Source of the DNA: Pseudomonadota bacterium
Lineage (GTDB): Bacteria > Pseudomonadota > Gammaproteobacteria > Xanthomonadales > Rhodanobacteraceae
Reading direction: 5' to 3'
DNA length: 64,000 nucleotides
Assembly: GCA_018240565.1 (NCBI GenBank)
Contig: JAFEFO010000041.1
Location: 1-64,000, forward strand
Shown here one piece after another: positions 54,496 through 63,927 of this stretch. Position 1 is the stretch's first letter. The number at the start of each line of letters is the position of its first letter. Position numbers and translations under genes: made by a program. The notes beneath the pieces are model-generated. The model did not search any database, was not told the DNA's origin, and saw only the letters and a program-made list of their open reading frames with translations.

Positions 54496-56316
54496 GTGGC
54501 GACGACGGAAGTCAAGGTTCCGGATATCGGCAACTACAGCAACATTCCCGTAATCGAAGTCCTGGTCAAACCCGGTGACGTGGTGAAGAAGGACCAGGGC
54601 CTGGTCACGCTCGAGTCGGACAAGGCGACGATGGAAGTGCCATCGAGCGTTGGTGGTGTGGTGCGTGAGTTGAAAGTGAAGCTCGGCGACGAGGTGTCGG
54701 AAGGGCATGTGGTGGCGGTGATCGAGGTACAAGGCGCCGCTAAATCACCTCTCCCGCTGGCGGGAGAGGTCGCGGCGCGTAGCGCCGCGGGTGAGGGTGG
54801 AGCCAAACCTGTTGCACCACCCTCACCCCAGCCCTCTCCCGCCAGCGGGAGAGGGGGACAAAGCGCCGCACCGCAGGCCGCCGCCGCATCGACCGGCCGC
54901 AAGGCCGACATCGAATGCCAGGTCGTCGTGCTCGGATCAGGCCCCGGCGGTTACACCGCGGCATTTCGCGCTGCGGATCTCGGATTGAATACGGTATTGG
55001 TCGAGCGTTACGCCACGCTTGGCGGCGTGTGCCTGAATGTCGGGTGCATTCCATCCAAGGCGCTGCTGCATGCGGCCAAGGTGATCGACGAGGCTGCGCA
55101 CGCGGCGGATATCGGCATCGACTTCGGCAAGCCGAAGATCGACATCGGCAAATTGCGCGGTTTCAAGGAAAAAGTCGTCGCGCAGCTCACCGGCGGCCTT
55201 GCCGGCATGAGCAAGCAACGCAAGGTCACGACGGTGCAAGGCGTGGGAAAATTCGCCTCGCCGAACGAGATCGAAGTCGAGAGCAAGGACGGCAAGAAGC
55301 TCGTACGCTTCGAACACGCCATCATCGCGGCCGGTTCGCAGGCGGTGAAGCTGCCCGGATTCCCCTGGGACGATCCGCGCATGATGGATTCCACCGACGC
55401 GTTGCTGCTCGGTGACGTGCCCAAGAAACTGCTCGTGGTCGGCGGCGGCATCATTGGTCTGGAAATGGCCTGTGTGTACGACGCGCTCGGCAGCGAAGTC
55501 ACCGTGGTCGAACTGCTCGATCAGCTCATGCCCGGCGCGGATGTCGACTTGGTCAAGCCGTTGGCGACACGATTGGGCAAACGCTACGCCGGTATCCATC
55601 TGAAAGTGAAGGTCGCCAAGGTCGAAGCGACCAAAGCGGGGCTCAAGGCCACGTTCGAGGGCGAGAAAGCTCCCGAGCCACAGGTTTACGACCGCGTGCT
55701 CGTCGCCGTGGGACGTTCACCGAACGGAAGGAAAATCGACGCCGACAAGGCGGGAGTGAACGTCACCGAGCGCGGCTTCATTCCGGTCGACAAGCAGATG
55801 CGCACCAATGTGCCGCACATCTTCGCCATCGGCGACATCGTCGGCAACCCGATGCTCGCGCACAAGGCCACGCACGAAGGCAAGGTTGCTGCCGAAGTGT
55901 GCGCCGGGAAAAAGAGCGAATTCGTCGCGCGTGTGATTCCATCGGTCGCCTATACCGATCCGGAAATCGCTTGGGTCGGCGTCACCGAGACCGAAGCGAA
56001 ACAGCAGGGACTGAAATACGGCGTCGGCAAATTCCCGCATGCTGCCTCCGGCCGCGCGATTGGCATCGCGCGCACCGAAGGTTTCACCAAGCTCATTTTC
56101 GACGAGGCCACGCATCGCATCATCGGCGCCGGCGTCACCTGTCCGAATGCGGGCGAGCTGGTCTCCGAACTCGCGCTGGCCATCGAGATGGGCTGCGAAG
56201 CCGGCGACATCGGCCTCACCGTGCATCCGCATCCGACGCTGTCCGAATCCGTCGGCATGGCCGCCGAAGTCTACGAAGGCACGATCACGGATTTGTATAT
56301 TCCGAAGCGCAAGTAG
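54496..56316 (+). CDS. lpdA: dihydrolipoyl dehydrogenase (E3) with N-terminal lipoyl domain
   Basis: The 606-residue protein has an N-terminal lipoyl domain (LESDKATMEVPSSVG, Lys near residue 44), a linker, then a full flavoprotein E3. The E3 has GSGPGGYTAAFRAADLG for FAD, redox disulphide CLNVGCIPSKALLH near residue 180, VGGGIIGLEMA for NAD and HPHPTLSESV with the catalytic His. It reoxidises the E2 lipoyl groups. GTG at 54496 follows AAAGGAG. The linker (about residues 84-121) is encoded by a 110-bp palindromic repeat. Lipoylated E3 proteins occur in Neisseria and xanthomonads. Confidence 0.95.
   Translation: MATTEVKVPDIGNYSNIPVIEVLVKPGDVVKKDQGLVTLESDKATMEVPSSVGGVVRELKVKLGDEVSEGHVVAVIEVQGAAKSPLPLAGEVAARSAAGEGGAKPVAPPSPQPSPASGRGGQSAAPQAAAASTGRKADIECQVVVLGSGPGGYTAAFRAADLGLNTVLVERYATLGGVCLNVGCIPSKALLHAAKVIDEAAHAADIGIDFGKPKIDIGKLRGFKEKVVAQLTGGLAGMSKQRKVTTVQGVGKFASPNEIEVESKDGKKLVRFEHAIIAAGSQAVKLPGFPWDDPRMMDSTDALLLGDVPKKLLVVGGGIIGLEMACVYDALGSEVTVVELLDQLMPGADVDLVKPLATRLGKRYAGIHLKVKVAKVEATKAGLKATFEGEKAPEPQVYDRVLVAVGRSPNGRKIDADKAGVNVTERGFIPVDKQMRTNVPHIFAIGDIVGNPMLAHKATHEGKVAAEVCAGKKSEFVARVIPSVAYTDPEIAWVGVTETEAKQQGLKYGVGKFPHAASGRAIGIARTEGFTKLIFDEATHRIIGAGVTCPNAGELVSELALAIEMGCEAGDIGLTVHPHPTLSESVGMAAEVYEGTITDLYIPKRK
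54747..54855. repeat. 110-bp composite palindromic repeat inside lpdA, in frame
   Basis: Four perfect inverted pairs follow each other: ACCTCTCCCGC/GCGGGAGAGGT (54747-54770), CGCGGCGC/GCGCCGCG (54771-54789), GGTGAGGGTGG/CCACCCTCACC (54790-54827) and CCCTCTCCCGC/GCGGGAGAGGG (54832-54855). The end units mirror each other. The element encodes the linker between lipoyl and E3 domains. Confidence 0.85.
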
Positions 56317-59300
56317 TGCGCGCGATCTTGCTGGTGTTGCTGATGGCCACGAGTTGGCCAGGCGTCGTGCGCGCAACGGACGTCGCCACCATGGCGGGAC
56401 CTGCGCCGACCGCGGAATTCGGCTTCCGCACCTTCGGCAGCGACCGGCCCTTCCAGGCGGAAATCATCACCGAGGTGATGTTCGACCGCATCGGTTTCAT
56501 GTGGATCGGCACGCGCGAGGGCCTCTACCTCTACGACGGCCAGCGCTTCCGCAAATTCCAGCACGAGGTGCAGAATCCGGAATCGCTTTCCAGCAATGGC
56601 ATACGCGGCGTGTTCGAAGACAACCGTGGCCGCTTGTGGGTCAACACCATCAGCGGCGGCCTCAACCTGCTCGATCGCGCCACCTGGCGATTCCACAACT
56701 GGCGACATCAACGCAACGATCCGGAAAGCATCGCACACGATGGCGTGTTCGCCCTGGCGGACGCGCCCGACGGCCGGCTATGGGTCGGCACGCAGGCGGG
56801 ACTGGATCTGTTCGATCCGGACACCGGCAAATTCGCACACCAGATCCTCGCCACCGGCGGTGAGTTTGTCATCGCCTTGCTCAAGGCGCGTGACGGTCGG
56901 CTGTGGGCCGCAACCCTGGGCCAGGGATTGTTTCGCCAGCGCGTCGACGGCAGCGGCTTCGATCCCGTGCCGGGAACCGGAAGAGCCGCGCCATTGGACA
57001 TTTTCTCGTTGGCACAGGCGGCCGACGGCACAATCTGGGTCGGTGCGCGCGATGGTTTGTACCGGGTTGAGTCGGCAACCGGTGGCATCGTGCCTTCCGG
57101 TCTGGCGTCGGTCGGAACAGCGGACAAATTGAACATGGTCACGGCATTGCTGTCTGGCAATGACGGCGGGTTGTGGATCGGCACGTTCGGCAACGGACTG
57201 TACCGACTGGAGCCGAACGCTTCGGGCGCGGTTCGCGTCATGCTGGGACCGGATGGAACGGGAGCACAACAGATCGACTCCGGCGCAATGGCGCTCGATC
57301 GCGACGGCAATCTTTTCGTCGGCACCTTTGGCGCTGGCATGTGGCGAACCGGTGCCCGCGTTGCTGGTTTGCAATCCTGGCAGACAGCTCAGGGTCATCG
57401 GCCCGGGCTTGCCGCCCTGGACGTCTACGCGCTGCGCGTCCAACCTGCCCGAACTCCCGACAAGGATCGCCTGCTGGTGGGTAGTTTCGGCGGTGGCATC
57501 GACGAAATCGCCTTGGCGGATGGTGCCGTCACGCATGCGACTCTGCCGGTCCCCGAGGCCTTGAACCAGCATCTGGGCGGCATTACCGATCTGCTGTTGA
57601 CGCGCGAAGGAGAAATCTGGGCAACGACGAACGAAGGCGTGTTCCGATGGAATCGCGGCAGCGGATATTTTCACTACTATCCGCCCGGCCAACCCGCCAG
57701 CGCCAGCACCAATCCGGATTACAGCTTTTCCTTGTTGCAGGATCGCCGGGGCCGCATCTGGGTCGGCAGTGCCGGCGGCGGCCTGTATTTGTACCAGCCT
57801 GATAGCGACACTTTCCGGAACTTCCGTCCCCGGCGAGCGGCACCGCATTCCCTGCCGGATGACTTCGTGACCGATCTCATCGAAGACCGCCGTGGCCGGC
57901 TATGGGTCGCGACGCGCTCGGGTGGCATCGGCGTGTGCCGCTATGACGGCGATCTGGATTGCCTGCACATCGTGGCCGGCAACGCTGCGCAGCAGATCAG
58001 CCACGATCAGGTCACGGCGCTGCTCGAAGCGCGCGACGATGCGGTCTGGGCGGCAACCGCGGGCGGCGGCCTGGACCGGTTGGTCGTGGACGCGTCCGAC
58101 GACGTGGCATCAGTACAGCGCTGGACGCACGATGAAGGCCTGGATGACGACAACGTCATGGCCATGGTCTACGGACCGGATGATGCGCTTTGGTTCACCA
58201 CGCATGGCGGCGTCTCGCGTCTGGACTTGGCAACCCACCAGGTGACGAACCTGGCACCCGCCGACGGTTTGCCGACTGCGATCTTCAATCCCAAGGCGGC
58301 GGTCGTCTACGGCAGGCGATTGTATTTCGGTTCGGCCAAGGGCGTGGTTTCGATCGATCCGCAGCAGGTGCCACGGCGCGGCGCGGCGCCACCAACCGTG
58401 GTGGAAGCCGTATCCGGCCTGGATGCGGTGCACATGCCCACGCGACCTGCCTGGCAACTGGCATCGTTGAGCGTGCCTTGGCGCACGCCGTTCTCGCTGG
58501 AATTCGCCGTGTTGGGCTACGACGCCGGGTCGCCGCGATTCCAGTACCGGCTTCGCCATGCCGACGCCTGGACCGAGCTGGGCGATCGTGCGCAACTGAC
58601 CCTGCATGCACTGGAGCCTGGTCGGCATCGCCTCGAGGTCCGCGGCCGGCGCGCAGGTTATGACTGGACGCTGGCGCCACCATTGGTGCTCGACATCGTA
58701 CCGCCGTGGTGGCGCAAGCCGGCCACGCAAATCGCTGCGGCGGCTCTATTGTTGATGGTCCTGCTTGGCGGTTTCTACTGGCGTGTGCGCGAACTGCACA
58801 TGCGCAATCGCGCCTTGCGCCACATGACCATGCGCCTGGAAGCGGCCAAGGAAGACGAACGCCGGCATCTTGCGCGTGAGCTGCACGATGAGTTTGGTCA
58901 GGCGCTGACGTCGGCCAAGATCAATCTCGGTCTGGCGCTGGCAAGGCCGCCATCGACGGACGGCGCTGCGCGCATCAGCGACACCATCGCAGTGATCGAT
59001 GGATTGCTCGGCCAGGTGCGCGCCCTGTCGCTGGACTTGCGCCCGCCCTTGCTCGACGAGATGGGATTGGTGCCCGCGCTGGAAGGTTATCTGAATGCGG
59101 TGTCCGCGCGCAGTGGCCTGGTCTTGCGCCAGCGACTCGATGCGCAGGCCGAATGGGTTGCCTTGGATCGTGAAATCACCGTGTTTCGCATTGTCCAGGA
59201 AGCCGTGACCAATGCCGTGCGCCACGCCGGAGCGCGCACACTCGACGTGAGCCTGATCGCCCGAGATGGCGGCGTCGCCATCAGCGTGCGTGATGATGGC

Positions 59301-59471
59301 AAGGGATTCGATGCCGGCACAACACTCGCGGCGGGCGGACCGGGATTGGGCCTGTTTGGCATGCGCGAGCGCGCCCTTGACCTGGGCGGATCCTGGGCGG
59401 TGGAATCGGGTCCTGGACGCGGTACGCTGGTCACGGCGTTTGTCCCGGCGCAAGCCGCAGTCAACCGTTGA
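56316..59471 (+). CDS. propeller-type sensor histidine kinase (Reg_prop/Y_Y_Y, NarL-class)
   Basis: The 1051-residue protein has a signal peptide. A long periplasmic sensor of two-component-regulator-propeller repeats follows (MWIGTREGLYLYDG, LWVNTISGGLNLLD, LWVGTQAGLDLFD, IWVGARDGLYR, LWIGTFGNGLYRLE and more). Then come a Y_Y_Y-like domain and one membrane helix (IAAAALLLMVLLGGFYW). The HisKA_3/HATPase part has ARELHDEFGQALTSAKINL (His near residue 855) and DDGKGFD. Such sensors often detect polymers or sugars. GTG at 56316 overlaps the lpdA stop by one base; ATG at 56343 is an alternative. The LuxR-type regulator follows. Confidence 0.92.
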   Translation: MRAILLVLLMATSWPGVVRATDVATMAGPAPTAEFGFRTFGSDRPFQAEIITEVMFDRIGFMWIGTREGLYLYDGQRFRKFQHEVQNPESLSSNGIRGVFEDNRGRLWVNTISGGLNLLDRATWRFHNWRHQRNDPESIAHDGVFALADAPDGRLWVGTQAGLDLFDPDTGKFAHQILATGGEFVIALLKARDGRLWAATLGQGLFRQRVDGSGFDPVPGTGRAAPLDIFSLAQAADGTIWVGARDGLYRVESATGGIVPSGLASVGTADKLNMVTALLSGNDGGLWIGTFGNGLYRLEPNASGAVRVMLGPDGTGAQQIDSGAMALDRDGNLFVGTFGAGMWRTGARVAGLQSWQTAQGHRPGLAALDVYALRVQPARTPDKDRLLVGSFGGGIDEIALADGAVTHATLPVPEALNQHLGGITDLLLTREGEIWATTNEGVFRWNRGSGYFHYYPPGQPASASTNPDYSFSLLQDRRGRIWVGSAGGGLYLYQPDSDTFRNFRPRRAAPHSLPDDFVTDLIEDRRGRLWVATRSGGIGVCRYDGDLDCLHIVAGNAAQQISHDQVTALLEARDDAVWAATAGGGLDRLVVDASDDVASVQRWTHDEGLDDDNVMAMVYGPDDALWFTTHGGVSRLDLATHQVTNLAPADGLPTAIFNPKAAVVYGRRLYFGSAKGVVSIDPQQVPRRGAAPPTVVEAVSGLDAVHMPTRPAWQLASLSVPWRTPFSLEFAVLGYDAGSPRFQYRLRHADAWTELGDRAQLTLHALEPGRHRLEVRGRRAGYDWTLAPPLVLDIVPPWWRKPATQIAAAALLLMVLLGGFYWRVRELHMRNRALRHMTMRLEAAKEDERRHLARELHDEFGQALTSAKINLGLALARPPSTDGAARISDTIAVIDGLLGQVRALSLDLRPPLLDEMGLVPALEGYLNAVSARSGLVLRQRLDAQAEWVALDREITVFRIVQEAVTNAVRHAGARTLDVSLIARDGGVAISVRDDGKGFDAGTTLAAGGPGLGLFGMRERALDLGGSWAVESGPGRGTLVTAFVPAQAAVNR

Positions 59472-59475
59472 GACC

Positions 59476-60138
59476 ATGACGATGCGAGTGATCCTGGCCG
59501 ATGATCATCAATTGGTGCGCGCCGGACTGCGCAGCCTATTGCAGTCGTTCCCCAACGTGCAGGTGCTGGCCGAATGCAGCGACGGCCATGCAGCACTGGA
59601 GCATGTCGAAGAGTTGCGACCGGATGTCCTGTTGCTCGACATCACCATGCCCGGCCTGAATGGACTGGAGGTCGCCCGGCGCGTGCCGGCGATAAGTCCC
59701 TCGACCAAAGTGCTCGTGTTGTCGATGCATGTCGGCCCCGAATACGTGACCCAGGCCTTGCGCGCCGGCGTCTCCGGCTACCTGATCAAGGACGCGGCCG
59801 TCGAGGAATTGCACCAGGCACTGGATGCGCTGGCCATGGGCAAGGCGTATCTGAGTCCGGCGATCTCGCAGTCCGTGCTGCATGAATTCCTGCGCACCGG
59901 CAAGGCAGATCCGGATGCGGACAGCCAGCTGCAGAAACTGACTGCGCGACAACGCGAGATACTGCAATTGCTGGCGGAGGGCCACGCGACCCGCGAGATC
60001 GCGGCACGGCTGTCGCTGAGCGCCAAGACGGTTGAAAGCCATCGCAGCCAATTGATGGATCGCCTGGACATCCACGATGTGCCGGGACTCGTGCGATTTG
60101 CGATACGCGTCGGCCTGGTGTCGGCGGACCTGATCTGA
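59476..60138 (+). CDS. LuxR/NarL-type response regulator
   Basis: The 220-residue protein has a receiver domain (LADDHQLVR; phospho-Asp in VLLLDITMPGLNG near residue 56; Lys in YLIKDAA) and a C-terminal LuxR HTH (LTARQREILQLLAEGHATREIAARLSLSAKTVESHRSQLMDRL). It is encoded 4 bp after the propeller-type kinase gene and is surely its partner. The two secreted-protein genes downstream are likely targets. Confidence 0.93.
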   Translation: MTMRVILADDHQLVRAGLRSLLQSFPNVQVLAECSDGHAALEHVEELRPDVLLLDITMPGLNGLEVARRVPAISPSTKVLVLSMHVGPEYVTQALRAGVSGYLIKDAAVEELHQALDALAMGKAYLSPAISQSVLHEFLRTGKADPDADSQLQKLTARQREILQLLAEGHATREIAARLSLSAKTVESHRSQLMDRLDIHDVPGLVRFAIRVGLVSADLI

Positions 60139-60180
60139 TCGATCCGGCGCGGAAGCGCTGCGGCTTGCCGCGAACTCAGG

Positions 60181-60223
60181 TTTTCCCCTAGTTCAAATTG
60201 CGGATACGCCTCATTGTGGGCGT
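60181..60223 (+). promoter_or_regulatory. candidate regulatory region before the secreted-protein pair
   Basis: The 164-bp gap after the response regulator gene holds TTTTCCCCTAGTTCAAATTG (60181-60200), followed by an inverted repeat ACGCC (60206-60210) - 8 bp - GGCGT (60219-60223), about 80 bp before the next start. A LuxR-type site would fit. No clear -10/-35 pair is seen. Confidence 0.3.
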
Positions 60224-60302
60224 TGCCATGGCGCAATACGGTTGGCGGGCCGCACGTTGCAGGGGTGGCGGCAACCGTTTTCATCATCCGCGGGGATTCC
60301 TC

Positions 60303-60938
60303 ATGAATGTGTCCAAGTTGTGCAAACGGCTGCTCGTGGCTGCCGTCATGGCTCTGACGTTGGCGGTCGCCAATGTCGACGACGCGCGCGCCAGCGTGCA
60401 ACACCAGAACATCGTCCAGCTCATCGCAAGTTCGCAAAGCATCGTTGCCGGTACCGTGAGCAAGGTCACCGATGGCGTTGACGCCAATGGCCTGCCATAC
60501 ACCGAGGTCACCATTGCCGTGGGCATGAGCCCGAAGGGCAGGATCGAACGTGGCGAATACACGTTCCGTCAATTCGGCTTGATCAAGCCGCGCAAGATGG
60601 CCAATGGACACAGCATGCTGATGGTGACGCCGGCGGAATTCCCGCGCTGGCATGAAAACGAGTACGTCGTGGCCTTCCTGTACCACCCGGCGGCGAAAAC
60701 CGGATTGCAGACGACGGCGGGCCTGGCGCAAGGCAAGCTGGTGATGGTCAACAACAAGCTGTCGAACCAGTTTGACAACGCCGGTCTGTTCGACAACGTC
60801 AAGGTTGCCGCTGGCGCACTGCCCGCGGCCGAGCAGAAGTTGTTCGAGTCGCGCGGCCCGGTCGAGGCGCAGACGCTGTTGAGCATGATCAAGCACGTCG
60901 TGCAGGGGCAACTGATCGAGAAAGGGAAAATCAAATGA
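60303..60938 (+). CDS. exported protein of unknown function
   Basis: The 211-residue protein has a signal peptide (LLVAAVMALTLAVANVDDARA). One compact domain follows, starting QNIVQLIASSQSIVAGTVSKVTDGVDANGLPYTEVTIAV. This beta-barrel-like pattern (a secreted 'GTV..V' strand, then FRQFG and a region around WHENEYVVAFLYHP) is seen in small proteins next to zincin-like secreted proteins. I do not know its function. It overlaps the next gene by 4 bp (ATGA at 60935-60938). Confidence 0.75.
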   Translation: MNVSKLCKRLLVAAVMALTLAVANVDDARASVQHQNIVQLIASSQSIVAGTVSKVTDGVDANGLPYTEVTIAVGMSPKGRIERGEYTFRQFGLIKPRKMANGHSMLMVTPAEFPRWHENEYVVAFLYHPAAKTGLQTTAGLAQGKLVMVNNKLSNQFDNAGLFDNVKVAAGALPAAEQKLFESRGPVEAQTLLSMIKHVVQGQLIEKGKIK

Positions 60939-63457
60939 GCAAGACGATCAAACTCCCACTGCTGCTTGGCCTGGTGATTGCGGCTGCGTCCGCGCAGGCT
61001 GCCGGACCGCTGATCATCAGTGACGAAACCGGTACCCTCAAACCGCTGGTGTGGGACACCGGCAATGGCCCGATTCCGGTATACACCGATGGCGGCCCCG
61101 CGTTCACGTTCAATTTCGACGGCGTGACGCCGTTCGTCACCATTGATCGCGCCAACACGATCACCGCCAACGCATTCGCGCAATGGAGCCAGGTGCCGAC
61201 CTCGACATTCCGTGCCGCCATCGCAGGCACGATCGAATCGCAAACCGGCGATGCCGACGTGACCGCGGACAACGTGGCCAACTACATCGGCGTCGAGAAT
61301 GGCCCGGGCTTCTGGGTCATCTACGACACCGACGGCAGCATCATGGAGAACTTCTTCGGCGTCGACAAATATTCGGTGCTCGGTATTTCCTCGCCGGAAT
61401 TCGGCGACGGCAATGGTCACATCACGGAATCGTGGACGGTGTTGAACGGTTATGCGGTAGGCATCAGCGACAACGGTGGTGACGGTTCGGACGATCCGGA
61501 TGTCATCCTGCGCAACGGCTTCGAAGAGAACCGGCGCGGTTCGGAATTCGCCGGCGTGTTCACCCACGAGATCGGCCATGCCATCAACCTGTCGCATTCG
61601 CAGGTCAACGGCCCGATGGCGTACCAGAGCTACACCTTCTATCCGCAGTACCCGGGCGTACCCGGCTGCGTGAGTCCGCTGTTCAGCTACTACGATTATT
61701 CCGCCGATCCTGCGCAAATGATCGATGCGGCCGCGATCGAAACGATGTTTCCGTTCATCGATCCGTACGGCAAGGGCGGCGAGGAGCAGTCCAGTGTGAA
61801 TGTTTCCGACGACATCACCGGCATCTCCAACCTGTATCCGACGGCGGCCTACCTGGCGAACACCGGTACCATCAATGGCGTGTTGCATCTGAAGGACGGC
61901 ACGACGCCGTACAGCGGCATCAACGTGATTGCGCGCAATGTCGCCAATCCGCTGTTGGATGCGGTGTCGGACATGACCGGCAGTGCCACGCAGGGGCTGC
62001 TGGGACCGGATGGTCGCTTCAGCATCCGCGGCTTGACCCCGGGCGCGCAGTATCAGGTCTACATCGAAGCGATCACTTCGGGTGGCTACCCGACCGCGCA
62101 GCAGATGATGTTGTCGGAAGGCGAGTACTGGAATGTTGGCGAAAGCGCCGATCCGGTTTCCGACTCGGCCTGCAAGGTGACCCCGATCACGGCCGTGGCG
62201 GCGACCGCCGCGCAGGCGGATATCACCTACAACGGCTACAGTGATGGCGTGCAGCTCACGCCCCTGGTCAATGCCTACATGACCTCGCTGTCCTTTGACG
62301 GTACCAAGGCGGGTGGCTCGACCGCTGGCGGCAACCGCGCCGTTTACTGGGACAAGGTGGCCGGCCCGCAGTTGCTGCCGGTGTGGCTGGGTACGTTCAA
62401 CGGCAATATCGACGGACCCGGTGCGCACATGGCGGTGCAGGTTGATCCGGACGGCAATGGCATCAAGGAGCCGGCGATCTGGTCCTTGAACGGGCACCTG
62501 GATTATCTGGGCGACTTGAACGGCAACACCTGCGGCGGCGACAGCCAGACCGGCAAGAACAGCGCCGTGGCGATGGGCATGGACAAGTCGGCGTTGAAGG
62601 TCGTGGGCCTGGCGTATCGGGACAACGACCACAACGGGACCTGCCAGGGCCCCGGTGATGTCGTGCCGTTCATCTGGGACAAGACTGGCGGCATGCGCAC
62701 GCTCGACTATGACCCCGGCCAGTACTGGACGCGCGCCAACGCGATATCCGGCAATGGTCGCGTGGTCGTGGGTACGTCCAACCTGCAACAAGCCTGGGCC
62801 TGGGTGGACGAAGGTTTGCGCATAGACCTCAGCGCCGTCACGGGCGCCTGGGATGTCAATGGCGTCAACTACAACGGCAGTGTGGTGGCGATGAACAGCA
62901 TGGACATGAACACGTATCGGAATACCGGCGTCGTGCAGTGGGATGCGCGCACCGGTAGTACCGATCCAAGTCTGTTCACCAATGTCGACAGCCTGCGCTT
63001 CTGCGTCGACATGCCTTACTACGATTTTTTCGGTGACAACCAGTGCCTGACCATGACGGCGCAGGAAGTCTACGATCAGGTGGGCTCGGTGCCGGTCAAT
63101 GTGTTCGGCATCAACGATGCGGGAACCGTCATGGTCGGCCGCGCCGGCGACTTCTTCACCGGCACCGCGGGCGCGATCTGGGTCAAGGACATCGGCTGGA
63201 TGGTGATCAATGACTTCCTGAAAAAGCAGGGTGTGATCGAAGCGGCAAACTTCTCGATCGACAGCCCGTTCGCGATCAGCGGCGACAGCGACACGATCAT
63301 CGGCGGCATCGCCGGCCTGGAGTTCTCCTGGCTGATCGACCTGCATCAGGTGTATGTGTGCAAGAACGGCGCCTCGATCGCGACCACGTTCCCCGACGGG
63401 TTGCGTACCGAAGTCGCCAACGGCGCGCAGTTCGGCCGTTGCGACTTCATCAACTGA
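60935..63457 (+). CDS. secreted zincin-like protein with HAF-type repeats
   Basis: The 840-residue protein has a signal peptide ending SAQAA. A zincin-like domain follows with FTHEIGHAINLSHSQVNG near residue 210; the motif HEIGHAINLSH resembles HExxHxxGxxH but has Asn in place of Gly. A carboxypeptidase-regulatory-like Ig fold (GTINGVLHLKDGTTPYSGINV) comes next, then a C-terminal region of HAF-like beta-propeller repeats (AISGNGRVVVGTS; GINDAGTVMVGRAGDFF; AISGDSDTIIGGIAG). It is likely an extracellular metalloprotease or adhesin. It ends at a strong terminator and may be controlled by the kinase/regulator pair upstream. Confidence 0.82.
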   Translation: MSKTIKLPLLLGLVIAAASAQAAGPLIISDETGTLKPLVWDTGNGPIPVYTDGGPAFTFNFDGVTPFVTIDRANTITANAFAQWSQVPTSTFRAAIAGTIESQTGDADVTADNVANYIGVENGPGFWVIYDTDGSIMENFFGVDKYSVLGISSPEFGDGNGHITESWTVLNGYAVGISDNGGDGSDDPDVILRNGFEENRRGSEFAGVFTHEIGHAINLSHSQVNGPMAYQSYTFYPQYPGVPGCVSPLFSYYDYSADPAQMIDAAAIETMFPFIDPYGKGGEEQSSVNVSDDITGISNLYPTAAYLANTGTINGVLHLKDGTTPYSGINVIARNVANPLLDAVSDMTGSATQGLLGPDGRFSIRGLTPGAQYQVYIEAITSGGYPTAQQMMLSEGEYWNVGESADPVSDSACKVTPITAVAATAAQADITYNGYSDGVQLTPLVNAYMTSLSFDGTKAGGSTAGGNRAVYWDKVAGPQLLPVWLGTFNGNIDGPGAHMAVQVDPDGNGIKEPAIWSLNGHLDYLGDLNGNTCGGDSQTGKNSAVAMGMDKSALKVVGLAYRDNDHNGTCQGPGDVVPFIWDKTGGMRTLDYDPGQYWTRANAISGNGRVVVGTSNLQQAWAWVDEGLRIDLSAVTGAWDVNGVNYNGSVVAMNSMDMNTYRNTGVVQWDARTGSTDPSLFTNVDSLRFCVDMPYYDFFGDNQCLTMTAQEVYDQVGSVPVNVFGINDAGTVMVGRAGDFFTGTAGAIWVKDIGWMVINDFLKKQGVIEAANFSIDSPFAISGDSDTIIGGIAGLEFSWLIDLHQVYVCKNGASIATTFPDGLRTEVANGAQFGRCDFIN

Positions 63458-63485
63458 GCACGGAACAAGATTGAATGCGTGTCGC

Positions 63486-63514
63486 AGAGGCGGGGGAAAC
63501 CCCGCCTCTTTTTT
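63486..63514 (+). terminator. rho-independent terminator
   Basis: AGAGGCGGGG (63486-63495) and CCCCGCCTCT (63500-63509) form a perfect 10-bp stem with a 4-nt loop, followed by five T. It ends the secreted-protein operon. The T-tract overlaps the stop codon of the opposite-strand gene. Confidence 0.92.
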
Positions 63515-63866
63515 ATGCCGGGTTGGGTTTTCCGCGCTCCGCCTCGCCAGCGTACGGCGACGCAATTTGCTCGGCCACCTCGTAGTGCCGTACCAGTGGC
63601 TCCATGTCGAGCAGGTAACTCTCGTCTTCGGGATAGTAGACCGACTTGTCGGCATTCTCGCCGGCGAACGCGCGCACGGCGTCCATCGAATCCCACAGCG
63701 AAATCAGCATGAATTCACAGTGCTCGCCTTGTTCGCGGCGCAACACGTTGACGCCACGGTTGCCGGGCGTCTTGGCGTAATCCTTGATGCCGGTTTCCTG
63801 CAGATAGGCCAGGTAATCGTCAGCCTTGTCTTTCTGCGTGATACCGCGCCAGATGCGAGCGATCAT
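63513..63866 (-). CDS. antibiotic biosynthesis monooxygenase-fold protein
   Basis: The 117-residue product has a dimeric alpha-beta barrel pattern: MIARIWRGITQKDKADDYLAYLQETG, GVNVLRREQGEHCEFMLISLWDSMDAVRAFAG and VYYPEDESYLLDMEPLVRHYEV. It is close to ABM-like small enzymes of unknown substrate. ATG at 63866 follows GGGAGGTGCCC, so it is preferred to an upstream start at 63881. Confidence 0.83.
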   Translation of the reverse strand: MIARIWRGITQKDKADDYLAYLQETGIKDYAKTPGNRGVNVLRREQGEHCEFMLISLWDSMDAVRAFAGENADKSVYYPEDESYLLDMEPLVRHYEVAEQIASPYAGEAERGKPNPA

Positions 63867-63927
63867 GGGCACCTCCCGCAAGGATGCGAGCGCAGCATAC
63901 CCGAGCGCGCGTAAGTTTGTGTTGGCG

